Notes: a model not told the origin generated them from the sequence alone. Numbered from the stretch's first letter, positions 33,351 to 41,782 are shown. The stretch is DNA of 53,619 bases from an uncultured Oscillospiraceae bacterium (GCA_900543295.1 UQQY01000002.1:1-53619), one strand, 5' to 3'. Numbers and translations are program-made.

Positions 33351-33744
33351 GCGAATCAGCCTCCCGTTCTTGCCGAATTTTGTTCATTTGGCGCTTTGTT
33401 TTGCTCGAATAGTTAATAACAAAATGGTTTCCGTCCTTGCTGGTGATAACAGGGATGATTTCACCATCCGTAACTGCATAAACCTCACACCATGCAATCT
33501 CGCCGTCCGTTTTTGTAACGAGCACAATAGTGCCGACTTTTTTGATGTGGCGGTAGGCTTCTTCCAAATCCCTGCTTATGATCGTATTTATGCTTTGATT
33601 TGCCTGCACATAAGAGCGAATTGCAAACATGAGATTTTGCCGATCACCCCATCCTTCCTCACTATTAATGTGCTTGTACTCGGCGGAAGAAATATGAAGT
33701 TCAGTTCCTACACCAATGGTTGACGTTACATATTCAGCTTTCAT
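33343..33744 (-). CDS. Uncharacterised small protein between hsdS and hsdR
   Basis: 133 residues, no signal peptide or membrane segment. It begins MKAEYVTSTIGVG and has a helical middle (about 36-65) and a beta-rich part (VGTIVLVTKTDGEIAWCEVY, EIIPVITSKDG). The C-terminus is very basic and charged (KTKRQMNKIRQERE). No family is recognised. It overlaps hsdS by 4 bases and hsdR by 8, so it is translated in step with them and is likely to work with the enzyme; a role as accessory, inhibitor or toxin-like protein cannot be told apart. GGAGG stands 10 bases before the ATG. Confidence 0.7.
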   Translation of the reverse strand: MKAEYVTSTIGVGTELHISSAEYKHINSEEGWGDRQNLMFAIRSYVQANQSINTIISRDLEEAYRHIKKVGTIVLVTKTDGEIAWCEVYAVTDGEIIPVITSKDGNHFVINYSSKTKRQMNKIRQEREADSHE

Positions 33745-35030
33745 AATGCAGGAACCTCCTTCTTGCCGGTTACATGCTCAAAAATCAGAGATTTTTTGTA
33801 TTCGTCGAGCATTGTTAACTGTTGCTGTTTTTTAGCAATGAGTATATCTATCTGATCACATTTTCTGTTGAGATAAGCTGCAATCTCAGCTTGTTCTTGC
33901 AAAGGTGGATATGGGATATATGTGTTTCCAAAGTCCGAAAAAGCTATATTTTTACCATCCCTGAGCGTCATCGTGTAAGAATTCATTTTTTCAATAAATC
34001 CCTGTTCTTTAAACAGGTATTTGTAATAACCATCTGCAATTTCAACCGTGGGATAAAAGACCTGATATGCGGGAGAAACTACGCCCTCATACTTCGAATA
34101 CTCAAATCCGCCTTGAAAACTTCGTAAACTAATGCAAAAGTCTCCTTGATGAATTGTTTTAAGCAAAGATAAATCAGCCTTTTCATTTAGTTTAACTGCG
34201 TTCATTCCGCTTAATTCCTCATAAAGGGTCTGCGGTATTACTCCGAATTTTTGCGTGGGAGAGAGAAGTTGGAGTTCTATGGAATTGCCACGAAGGCTTC
34301 GCTGTGCAAACAAGTATTTTCCTTTTAACACACACCATGATGACGGCATATTTCCGACCCACTCAATCCCGCTATCCTTCATCTCCGCATCCGGGTTCAG
34401 CCCCTTGGTGACGGTTTCGGTGATAACAGCCCGTTTATACTGCTCCAGCGTGTCAATCTGGGTCTGAATATCGGCGGTCAGCGCATCAATTTCGGCACAT
34501 TTAGCGTCAAGGAAATCGGCAATGCGCTGTTGCTCATCAACAGGCGGACAAGGAATATATGTATTTCCAAAGTCAGCAAACGCTATATTCTTCCCATCCC
34601 GAAGCGTCATAGTATAGGAGTTCATTTTTTCAATAAAACCGCTCTCCTTGAACAAGTACTTATAGTACCCTCTGGCAACTTTGACAACTGGGTAAAACAC
34701 CTGATATGCCGGAGAAACGACACCCTCGTATTCTGAGTATTCAAATCCTCCTTGGAAACTTCTTAGGCTGATACAGAAGTCGCCCTTATGAATTGTTTTC
34801 AATGCAGATAAATTAGCATTTTCGTTGAGTTTCACAGCGTTCATTCCACTACGGTCTTCATAAACTGACTGCGGCACAACGCCATATTTTTGTGTAGGAG
34901 AAAGCAGTTGTAACTCTATAGCGTTTCCGCGCAAGTTGCGTTGAGTAAACATATATTTACCCTTATACAGTTTCCATGAAGTCGGAATTTCTCCAATCCA
35001 TTCAAAGCCGCTATCCTTAGTTGCTCTCAT
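33741..35030 (-). CDS. hsdS: Type I restriction enzyme specificity subunit with two near-identical TRDs
   Basis: 429 residues, the normal two-TRD layout: TRD1 (about 6-163), conserved helix 1 (164-205, DEQQRIADFLDAKCAEIDAL), TRD2 (about 219-376) and a C-terminal helix (377-420, QEQAEIAAYLNRKCDQIDIL). Each TRD sets one half of the split DNA target. Here the two TRDs align without gaps, and a hand count gives about 128 identical residues of 158, including long identical runs such as GDFCISLRSFQGGFEYS. In most HsdS proteins the two TRDs differ, giving an asymmetric site; here a symmetric bipartite site is predicted. Overlaps the membrane-protein gene upstream (14 bases) and the 133-residue gene downstream (4 bases). 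Confidence 0.93.
   Translation of the reverse strand: MRATKDSGFEWIGEIPTSWKLYKGKYMFTQRNLRGNAIELQLLSPTQKYGVVPQSVYEDRSGMNAVKLNENANLSALKTIHKGDFCISLRSFQGGFEYSEYEGVVSPAYQVFYPVVKVARGYYKYLFKESGFIEKMNSYTMTLRDGKNIAFADFGNTYIPCPPVDEQQRIADFLDAKCAEIDALTADIQTQIDTLEQYKRAVITETVTKGLNPDAEMKDSGIEWVGNMPSSWCVLKGKYLFAQRSLRGNSIELQLLSPTQKFGVIPQTLYEELSGMNAVKLNEKADLSLLKTIHQGDFCISLRSFQGGFEYSKYEGVVSPAYQVFYPTVEIADGYYKYLFKEQGFIEKMNSYTMTLRDGKNIAFSDFGNTYIPYPPLQEQAEIAAYLNRKCDQIDILIAKKQQQLTMLDEYKKSLIFEHVTGKKEVPAL
33903..34376 (-). repeat. TRD2 copy within hsdS
   Basis: Encodes residues 219-376 of HsdS. It matches the copy at 34542-35015 at protein level but has many synonymous base differences, so the duplication is not recent. 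Confidence 0.85.
34542..35015 (-). repeat. TRD1 copy within hsdS
   Basis: Encodes residues 6-163 of HsdS; partner of the repeat at 33903-34376. Confidence 0.85.
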
Positions 35031-35409
35031 CAGCTGACACCTCCAATCCCACTTTATTTTTGCGCTTGCGGATGATTATTGCAATAACTGTGACGATACC
35101 CACAATGGCGACAATTCCACCCATAATGCACAGAACCAGTACCCAATTATCCGTCAGCCATTTTACCGCTGCAATGATTCCGTAGGTAACTGCCCACAGG
35201 GCAACAAACAGAATCAGGCGAATGAGCCAATGAAAGAAAGAGCCGCTTGTGCTGCCGTCAATCATCCCACCGCTGTACATATCGCCAACGCAACGGTAAG
35301 CAACAGCATACGCAACGACACCGATCACAGCCAAAATCAGATACTCCCAGTACCATTCTATAGGGAGCCCCAAAGGGTCGGTCAGTATTTCGAATATAAA
35401 CTTAAACAC
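35017..35409 (-). CDS. Small membrane protein inside the hsd operon
   Basis: 130 residues with three or four predicted membrane helices (about 18-41, 58-82, 88-112) and a basic cytoplasmic tail (IRKRKNKVG). No family is recognised. It starts at a GTG with AAAGGAGG 9 bases upstream, lies 15 bases after hsdM and overlaps hsdS by 14 bases. A membrane protein between hsdM and hsdS is not part of classical type I systems. It may anchor the enzyme, act as an effector that damages the membrane, or be a passenger. The sequence gives no way to choose. Confidence 0.75.
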   Translation of the reverse strand: MFKFIFEILTDPLGLPIEWYWEYLILAVIGVVAYAVAYRCVGDMYSGGMIDGSTSGSFFHWLIRLILFVALWAVTYGIIAAVKWLTDNWVLVLCIMGGIVAIVGIVTVIAIIIRKRKNKVGLEVSADESN

Positions 35410-35424
35410 CCTCGCAGACCTCCT

Positions 35425-37527
35425 TTACTCGAACAACTTCGCCACACGCTCTGTCACGGAAAGCTCCAGTTCCTTAAATCTGGTTTCAAGTTCCTCACTC
35501 GGCGTAGACGGCTGGTATTTATAGAAATACCGTGTGAACGGAATCTCCGCCCCGGTTTTGATAACGGGCTTCTTTGCACCAAGGTTTTCCTCGAAGAATG
35601 CGGTGGCATCCGGAATGTGCGGCAGAACCTCACGAGCCATATAGTCCTCGATGCTTTCTTCCCATTTCACCAGTTCGGTGTCCTTGGTTTCCTTGTCGTA
35701 GAGGATATTACCCTTGCGGTCACGCTGAATTTCAGCATTCTTATCCATAACAGAAAGCCCGTCTGCGATTTTCTCAATCAACTTTTTATCTGCCGTCACG
35801 GAGGAGAGGGCTTTTGTCAGCACCGGCATGAATGCCGTCGGAGAATTATAAACCTGCTCCGAAACCGCCGCTTTCAATGCAGAGACGATTGCTTCATAAA
35901 CAGGCTGGTTATTTTGATAGGCTTCCAGCTTTTTCTGATCCTTGCCGGTCAGTTCTTCAGCATTTTCCAGCTCGTCCACCTTGGTCTGGTCATAGAGAGA
36001 AGAAAGCGCACCTTTGGACAGCATGGCTTCAACGCGTTCCCCCGTAATGGCATAGCTGCGCTGAAGGGGCTGCATAACCGTATATTCACGGTAAATGAAC
36101 TCCTCGTTGTCGTAAATTTTGCAGTATTCGTTTTCTGTAAAGTCTGCATAGAGTCTCGTTACAGCACTGCGGTCTTCGGGAGAAATTTCATTTTTCTTAT
36201 CGCCCAGAGCTTTGCGCAGTTTGTGGAAGGAAGAGGATGCATCAATCAGCTGAATCTTTCCTTTGCGCTCATCACGCTTATTCTTGGAAAGCACCCAGAT
36301 ATATGTAGCGATGCCGGTGTTATAAAACAGATCAGTGGGCAACGCAATGATTGCTTCGATCAAATCGTTCTCCAGCATCCACCGGCGGATCTGACTCTCG
36401 CCGGATGCCGTTCCGCCGGAGAAAAGCGGGCTGCCGTTTTCAATGATGGCGGCACGGCCGAAGTTATCATCCATTTTATCAATGGCGGACTGCAAAAACA
36501 GCATCTGCATATCACCGGAGCCGGGTAGCCCCGCACCCCAGCGACCGTCAAAGCCTTTTTGATACTCTGCGTTGACGGCATCCTCGACGCCTTCCGCTGC
36601 ATCTTTGCCGCCCCATGCAGTGCCGAACGGCGGGTTTTCAAGAACAAAGCGCATCTTGGTTCCCTTAAAGCGGTCGGCTTTCATGGTGTCCTGATAGCAG
36701 ATATTTTCAGCATTTTGTCCCTTGATGAGCATTTCGGCAAGGCACATAGCGTAAGATTCCGGGTTGATCTCCTGACCAAACAGGCGCACATCCGCAGAAG
36801 GATTATAGCGCTTGATGAAATTGTAGCCGGTAGAGAGCATACCGCCCGTTCCGCAGGCCTGATCCAAAATGGTGATGACCTTACCATCGTCAAAGATATC
36901 ATCGCAGCCTTCAGCAAGCAGAATATTGACCATCAGCTTAATGATGTCGCGGCCGGTGTAGTGATCGCCGGCTTCGGCGTTTTCAGAAAACTTACGGATC
37001 AGTTCCTCAAAAATGTATCCCATCTTCACATTGTCGATGGTGCGAGGGTTGAGATCAAGCTCGGAGAACGCCTTGATGACGGAAAGCAGGCGGTTGTTCT
37101 TATCCATCTTGTCGATTTCTTCACCGAAGTTCAGACCACGCTCCTTGGACATCAGAATTTCCAGCACGTTTGCAGAGAAACCCTGCAGATAACTCTTAAA
37201 ATTGGCGGCAATGTGGTCTGCGTCATTTACAAGTTCGGCAAGGTCAAATTCGCTGGTATTATAAAACTGAAAGCCGGAAATGCGGTACATCGCCTTTGCC
37301 GGGAAATTCGGATTTGCTTTGAACTGCTCCACGACTTTCTGCTTAGTGGGCGCAAGGGCACACTCAAAGCGGCGGATGATCGTCATCGGAATAATGACAT
37401 CCTTATATTTGTCGCTGCGGTACGGTCCGCGCAGTTTATTTGCGATGGACCAGATAAAATTTACTTCAGTGGATACATCAACGGGAGAATCATCCCACAT
37501 TGCGTCTATAATCTGCTTATCAGCCAT
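35425..37527 (-). CDS. hsdM: Type I restriction-modification DNA methyltransferase M subunit
   Basis: 700 residues. An N-terminal HsdM_N helical domain (about 20-160) is followed by an N6-adenine methyltransferase domain with the AdoMet motif DQACGTGGM (222-230) and the catalytic motif NPPF (298-301). The C-terminal extension (about 480-700) is long and coiled (KVDELENAEELTGKDQKKLE). With HsdS it protects host DNA by methylating adenines in the bipartite target, and with HsdR it forms the restriction complex. The length exceeds the roughly 520 residues of EcoKI-like HsdM but is common in Firmicutes. GAGGT stands 9 bases before the ATG. It follows the RloC-like gene by 72 bases. Confidence 0.95.
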   Translation of the reverse strand: MADKQIIDAMWDDSPVDVSTEVNFIWSIANKLRGPYRSDKYKDVIIPMTIIRRFECALAPTKQKVVEQFKANPNFPAKAMYRISGFQFYNTSEFDLAELVNDADHIAANFKSYLQGFSANVLEILMSKERGLNFGEEIDKMDKNNRLLSVIKAFSELDLNPRTIDNVKMGYIFEELIRKFSENAEAGDHYTGRDIIKLMVNILLAEGCDDIFDDGKVITILDQACGTGGMLSTGYNFIKRYNPSADVRLFGQEINPESYAMCLAEMLIKGQNAENICYQDTMKADRFKGTKMRFVLENPPFGTAWGGKDAAEGVEDAVNAEYQKGFDGRWGAGLPGSGDMQMLFLQSAIDKMDDNFGRAAIIENGSPLFSGGTASGESQIRRWMLENDLIEAIIALPTDLFYNTGIATYIWVLSKNKRDERKGKIQLIDASSSFHKLRKALGDKKNEISPEDRSAVTRLYADFTENEYCKIYDNEEFIYREYTVMQPLQRSYAITGERVEAMLSKGALSSLYDQTKVDELENAEELTGKDQKKLEAYQNNQPVYEAIVSALKAAVSEQVYNSPTAFMPVLTKALSSVTADKKLIEKIADGLSVMDKNAEIQRDRKGNILYDKETKDTELVKWEESIEDYMAREVLPHIPDATAFFEENLGAKKPVIKTGAEIPFTRYFYKYQPSTPSEELETRFKELELSVTERVAKLFE

Positions 37528-37599
37528 TTGCCGTTTACCTCACTTTTCGTTCTTGTAGTGCCATACTACCTTTATTTTACACCCGCTACTGTCCCATAA

Positions 37600-39894
37600 T
37601 CAGGACTTTGTGCGCTGTCCGGTCATCATTTTATAATGCTGACTCTGACCGAGTGCATCAAAAATCATCTGGAACACACGCTTGTATGCTTCAGCGTCCT
37701 CACAGTCCTCCACATAATTCAAGCCGTCACTGATGCCGTTGGGATTGTTGATGTAGGCCAGGAGAGAAGAAGCCAGCTGGTAGTCGGTCATATCCGGCTT
37801 TTCGCCCTCAACCTGCTTGATGAACTTTTCCCGGTTTTCCTTTTTCTCCAGCACGATAGAGCGCAGGTCGCTGCCCTCATAACCGCAAAGCTGAAGAAAA
37901 TAGTATTCGAGAATGCGGCGCATTACATTCAGCGCCGGAATCGTAGAATGAAGATCACGGAGCTCATCCCACAAAGCGGCATAGGAATTCTGCACGGGAT
38001 TGTAGTTTTCTTCTTCGCTCGGAATTTCCTTGTTCTGCCGCTTGCAGAGCTTAACGGTGGATACATTATCATTTTTGCGAATCATATAAAATGATGTGCA
38101 GTTGTAGTACCCGACCTGCTGATATGTAACCTCCCGGTGAAAATACACATTGTGTGTCAGGATGAACAGCTGCTTGATGTAATCACCTGGTACCTGCGGA
38201 TTCAGATATTCGGTGTTGTTTCGGCAGACATTGATCATTTCGCGGACAATGGCACTAACAATGAAAAGTGCGGTGCTGTCCATGCTGGAAACGGGATCGT
38301 CAATAACAACGATCTTTTCTTTCAGTTCTTCGCTGTTCATGCTGCCGCGCACTCTGTGGTAAAAATACAAAAATGCGATAAAGTTGCGCTCACCCTCACT
38401 AAGGTTTTCTGCAACAGTTCCGTTTTCACGAACGATTTCATACACATTCTCAACACCATCCTTGGCTCGGATGCTGAACCCCTGGAACCCAGAGTCCCGC
38501 AGAATTTTGTTAATGCTGTCGATGGCGGCTTCGGTGTTGGCATTGTGTTTGTTAAGTTCAGAAATTTCTCTTGTGAGCTCACTGATTTCTTTTCTCAGAA
38601 GAGTCCCTCGCTCGGTGATTTCCTTGATTTCTTTTTCCAGTCGAGCAACCTCGTCTTTATAACTTGTCACCTCATCGGCAAGCATAAACGCAAGGTATTG
38701 CATAATTTCCGTTTTACACTTTTCCTTGCTACTCTTCTTGGCAGCAATAACATCGTTATTCGCTTTAATGAGCTTATTGATGCCATCGATCATTGCGCCG
38801 ATTTCAAGGAGAAGCGTATCGGTATCTTCCAAGGACACCGTTTTGGAGGGCTCTTTAACTTTTTCGGCAATACGCTGCCGATTGACCTCGAACTTACTCT
38901 CCAGCAGAGAGAGCTTCTCTTGATACGCCCTCAAATCAAGAGAAGGCATTGCATCGGTGGTGTTGGTTTGCAGCACGCGCACAATATCCGCGGTTTCTCT
39001 GCCGTATGTACTCTGAAACTGCCCTAAGTCCCGAATGTCCTGCTGATACTGTGCATCAAAAGTGGCAGCAATTTCATTTTCAAAGTTTGCCGGGAGTTTT
39101 TGCTGACAATATGGGCACTTCCCACCGGCAGAACCAGAAAAATGCGTGTGCCCATCACGAACCCAATCTGAAGCCGTGCTGCCAAGGGCTTTCAGGAAAC
39201 GGGCGAACGGTGTATCACTGCTGCTGACGATAACCTTATCCAGCATTTCTTTTCCGGGGAGACTGCCGTAGGTCGTTGCACCGGCTTTCTTGAATTCGGC
39301 ATAAGCTCTGGCAGTATCGTCAAAAGCAACACCATAAAGGCGTTCCAGTTCGGGAAGATCATGCTCCTTGGGAGTTTTCTCTCCAAGAACAGCCTCTGCA
39401 AAATTCCTCTTCTGCTTTTTGCCGTCCATGCACTTTTCAAATCGTTTGCGAATATCAGCAGTCTTGGAAAAGCAGGCGTCCTGAAATTGAGTTAGCGCAG
39501 CGTCAACCCCGGCGGTTTTCTGCTTATAATCTTCACCGGCGGCCACCTTTGCATCGGATTTTTTCTTCTTTTCTTCGGTCAGCTCAGCAATTCGCTTCTT
39601 TGCTTCGATATCTTCCTCACCAAAGATGAATACGCCTTTTAAATCACCGTAATTTACAAAGTTTTCATTGATGAAATCCTGATTATAAACAAGCACATCA
39701 TAATCATCCGCAGACTTTCCGTCTGCCCAGACAACGCCATCGTCCTCCTCAATGGCATGGGCAATTGAGGATTTGCCCGCTCCGTTATTCCCATAGAAGA
39801 AGTTTACGAATGTGAGATCGGCAACTGGCACATCCGTGAATGTTGCTCTATTGAGTGTAATGTTTTCGATTGCTGAAGGAACTTTGCGCTGCAT
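37600..39894 (-). CDS. RloC/PrrC-like ABC ATPase (AAA_13) with zinc-hook motif
   Basis: 764 residues. The ABC-type ATPase is split by a coiled coil: Walker A GNNGAGKSS (35-43), signature LSEGE (498-502), Walker B ending VVIDDPVSSMD (Asp 532-533) and an H-loop LTHN. The coiled insert (about 90-450) carries CPYC (260-263), a zinc-hook-like pair as in Rad50 and RloC. RloC and PrrC are tRNA anticodon nucleases kept in check by type I R-M enzymes, and AAA_13 genes are often linked to hsd loci. The C-terminal region has an R-x3-E pair (659-663), but a His at the PrrC spacing is not evident, so nuclease activity is uncertain. It is the fourth gene of the operon. Confidence 0.75.
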   Translation of the reverse strand: MQRKVPSAIENITLNRATFTDVPVADLTFVNFFYGNNGAGKSSIAHAIEEDDGVVWADGKSADDYDVLVYNQDFINENFVNYGDLKGVFIFGEEDIEAKKRIAELTEEKKKKSDAKVAAGEDYKQKTAGVDAALTQFQDACFSKTADIRKRFEKCMDGKKQKRNFAEAVLGEKTPKEHDLPELERLYGVAFDDTARAYAEFKKAGATTYGSLPGKEMLDKVIVSSSDTPFARFLKALGSTASDWVRDGHTHFSGSAGGKCPYCQQKLPANFENEIAATFDAQYQQDIRDLGQFQSTYGRETADIVRVLQTNTTDAMPSLDLRAYQEKLSLLESKFEVNRQRIAEKVKEPSKTVSLEDTDTLLLEIGAMIDGINKLIKANNDVIAAKKSSKEKCKTEIMQYLAFMLADEVTSYKDEVARLEKEIKEITERGTLLRKEISELTREISELNKHNANTEAAIDSINKILRDSGFQGFSIRAKDGVENVYEIVRENGTVAENLSEGERNFIAFLYFYHRVRGSMNSEELKEKIVVIDDPVSSMDSTALFIVSAIVREMINVCRNNTEYLNPQVPGDYIKQLFILTHNVYFHREVTYQQVGYYNCTSFYMIRKNDNVSTVKLCKRQNKEIPSEEENYNPVQNSYAALWDELRDLHSTIPALNVMRRILEYYFLQLCGYEGSDLRSIVLEKKENREKFIKQVEGEKPDMTDYQLASSLLAYINNPNGISDGLNYVEDCEDAEAYKRVFQMIFDALGQSQHYKMMTGQRTKS

Positions 39895-39926
39895 TCATTT
39901 CACCATCCTATCCTTAAAAGTGTTCT

Positions 39927-40127
39927 TTATTCTTGAATTTTCCCTTTACGAACCCATTCATCAACTTCGGAAATTTTAAATTTATATCTTTTTCCGGCAC
40001 GATAAACGGGGAGTTTTCCTTCTTTGATCCATGTGCGAACGGTATCTTGGCTGATGCTTAAATGCTCTGCGACATCCTCCAGATTGACCCATTTTTCAAC
40101 CTGCATTTCTTCATATTCACGACTCAT
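39927..40127 (-). CDS. Excisionase-family HTH DNA-binding protein
   Basis: 66 residues, almost entirely one MerR/excisionase-like helix-turn-helix (HTH_17): WVNLEDVAEHLSISQDTVRT, WIKEGKLPVYRAGKRYKF, ISEVDEWVRKG. Such proteins act as excisionases or as small transcription regulators in mobile and defence loci. GGAGG stands 7 bases before the ATG. It lies 32 bases upstream of the RloC-like gene and 33 downstream of the 208-residue gene. Autoregulation of the island is inferred; no integrase partner is seen. Confidence 0.85.
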   Translation of the reverse strand: MSREYEEMQVEKWVNLEDVAEHLSISQDTVRTWIKEGKLPVYRAGKRYKFKISEVDEWVRKGKIQE

Positions 40128-40160
40128 CGTATTACCTCCATTTTTCTACAAGGGATACGA

Positions 40161-40787
40161 TTATATAATCTGAACCCCGGCCTTTTGTAACGCTTCAATG
40201 AGATTGATTTGTTTCAGTGCCCAATGTGTGCGATTCAATTCATTGAATGATCTGGCACCGCATATTCCGAGCTCGAAGCACTCTTCATTTAGAATCTGCT
40301 GTGGAATTGCCGTAATAACCGTGTAGTATATCTTGATTCCGTTATCCTGGATCTTTACATCCTTTACAAACCCGAAATAAGCGTCTTGGGCATCATCTGT
40401 CTTTCCGTATGAGTGGTTTTCGTCAGCAAAAATGGCCGGATACCGCCTTAAATCTTCAACAGCTTCTGGTGTGAGAGATGCATATTTATTTTTTAAATCC
40501 TCGTTTGTACTCTCAGTCAAGGCCCGATCCTTTGGAACCAGAAAGTAATTATCCTCGAACTTCTCACCTAAAATCACAAACAGATGGTAGAAATCCGTGT
40601 TGAATGTTATTCGCGCTCTGTTCTCACCGCGCCTTGATCTGGGATCGTTCAGCATGACTGTAATGTTGTTTTCCACGGTATCAGCATGGGCAACAAAATT
40701 ATTCTTACCTCCCGATACGGTAATCTCTGTAGCTTTCCCCGGCTCAGTGAGAATGCCGGAGGCATTAATCGGTAAATTCTCACTCAT
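40161..40787 (-). CDS. Uncharacterised protein with SGG-N-F-H-D peptide (208 aa)
   Basis: 208 residues, soluble. Near the N-terminus (about residues 24-44) it carries SGGKNNFVAHADTVENNI, which matches the C-terminal peptide SGGNNSFYHHVDKLTINN of the neighbour encoded just upstream. The rest is an alpha/beta domain without a recognised family (ITFNTDFYHLFVILGEKF; NGIKIYYTVITAIPQQILN; ELNRTHWALKQINLIEALQK). It overlaps the 296-residue gene by 8 bases, and GGAGG stands 8 bases before the ATG. The shared peptide suggests that the two proteins bind each other or a common partner. Its place at the head of a defence operon suggests an immune function; this is inference. Confidence 0.7.
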   Translation of the reverse strand: MSENLPINASGILTEPGKATEITVSGGKNNFVAHADTVENNITVMLNDPRSRRGENRARITFNTDFYHLFVILGEKFEDNYFLVPKDRALTESTNEDLKNKYASLTPEAVEDLRRYPAIFADENHSYGKTDDAQDAYFGFVKDVKIQDNGIKIYYTVITAIPQQILNEECFELGICGARSFNELNRTHWALKQINLIEALQKAGVQII

Positions 40788-41670
40788 CTTGTTTTCCTCC
40801 GTTGTTTATTGTTAGCTTGTCAACATGGTGATAGAAACTGTTGTTGCCACCTGAGATATTGATATTGAAAAACGTGGGATTATTGTTAACCATCTGCTGG
40901 GTTATAGGCGGAGTATCAGAATTGACAGTGTCAGATTCTTTATCTTCAGTAGGCTCGTCAACAATCTCCGTTGCTATCGTTTCCTTTGCATCAATCGTAT
41001 AGGTAGTCAGCCCATTAAGGATTCCTTCGCCCATGTGGGCAGTGTATTTTCTTTGAGCTCTGCCGTTGGAGTGGCACCACGCCTCGTAGGTCTTTTGCCC
41101 TATAGAGTTATCCTTGCGGTTTATAACGATATAATGCCAAATGCCGAGCAAGAACGCTGGCAGGCATACTTTTTTAAGGTCGCCAAGTGCGGCCTTTTTC
41201 TTTTTTTCGCCATTTGGCTCGGTATAGAACTCGTCATTGGCTTTAATAGATTGATCCTGCTGAATCAAATCAATAAGGGCTCTGACCAGATTGACATCTT
41301 TATGAACTGCTTCGCTCATGTCAAGGAAGTCATTTACAAATCCGATCATCCCATTCAAGGCTGTTTGATAGTCAGTTCTCACCATATCGTCAAAAGCTGC
41401 AACGACCTGATCATCACCAAACGGAAGATAGGCACTTGTTGATGTTTCGCATCTTTTGTAGTTATTAACGATGGTTTTAAGTTTTCCTTTGCCAGGATCT
41501 ACATAATCGAGGTTGATTACCTTAATCAGACCTACCATTACTTCTGAATCGGACAATCCATCGCTGTCCCCGGCATAGTGCTCTCTTGCTTTCATTCGTT
41601 GGCGGAGAGCTTGTAGCACCAGCGTAAAGAAGGTGCCTCCGCACAAACGAGGGTAATCATCTATTGACAC
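40780..41670 (-). CDS. Uncharacterised protein, first gene of the defence operon (296 aa)
   Basis: 296 residues, soluble, mostly helical. The N-terminal 230 residues (YPRLCGGTFFTLVLQALRQR; KLKTIVNNYKRCET; CLPAFLLGIWHYIVIN; HMGEGILNGL) form no family I can name. A linker rich in Glu, Asp and Thr (about 235-262) leads to a C-terminal peptide SGGNNSFYHHVDKLTINN, which recurs near the N-terminus of the next protein. It starts at a GTG with GGAGG 8 bases upstream and follows a good promoter. It is likely to form a two-protein module with the 208-residue gene. Confidence 0.7.
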   Translation of the reverse strand: MSIDDYPRLCGGTFFTLVLQALRQRMKAREHYAGDSDGLSDSEVMVGLIKVINLDYVDPGKGKLKTIVNNYKRCETSTSAYLPFGDDQVVAAFDDMVRTDYQTALNGMIGFVNDFLDMSEAVHKDVNLVRALIDLIQQDQSIKANDEFYTEPNGEKKKKAALGDLKKVCLPAFLLGIWHYIVINRKDNSIGQKTYEAWCHSNGRAQRKYTAHMGEGILNGLTTYTIDAKETIATEIVDEPTEDKESDTVNSDTPPITQQMVNNNPTFFNINISGGNNSFYHHVDKLTINNGGKQDE

Positions 41671-41753
41671 TGTGTTTTCCTCCGCTTGGCATATTTTACT
41701 TGAATTCTAATAGTGTGGGGCACTTGAATACCCACCAAACCCTATTAAAACAT

Positions 41754-41782
41754 ATTATAGCACAAAAAACTCCAAAATACAA
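41754..41782 (-). promoter_or_regulatory. Promoter of the defence island
   Basis: Minus strand: TTGTAT (41782-41777), 17 bases, TATAAT (41759-41754), about 84 bases upstream of the GTG at 41670. It is the only strong promoter found for the eleven genes. Confidence 0.65.

Larger units (their letters stand above)
26930..41782 (-). other. Defence island: eleven-gene minus-strand operon (type I R-M, McrBC, RloC-like)
   Basis: All eleven genes face left and lie within 72 bases of each other or overlap. A single good promoter stands at 41754-41782 and terminators at 26690-26828. The content combines a complete HsdRMS set, an McrB/McrC pair, a zinc-hook ABC ATPase and four proteins of unknown role. 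Codon use and base composition differ from the host genes to the left and the phage genes to the right, consistent with horizontal gain. No transposase or integrase was seen in it. Confidence 0.75.

Noticed and set aside
35230..37599. Two long plus-strand open frames opposite hsdM
   Set aside because: Both are shadows of hsdM caused by its codon use; the methylase motifs on the minus strand decide the coding strand.
39927..40127. Excisionase as evidence of an integrase-driven element border
   Set aside because: No integrase or recombinase is encoded nearby, and HTH_17 proteins also act as plain regulators, so no border was drawn from it.
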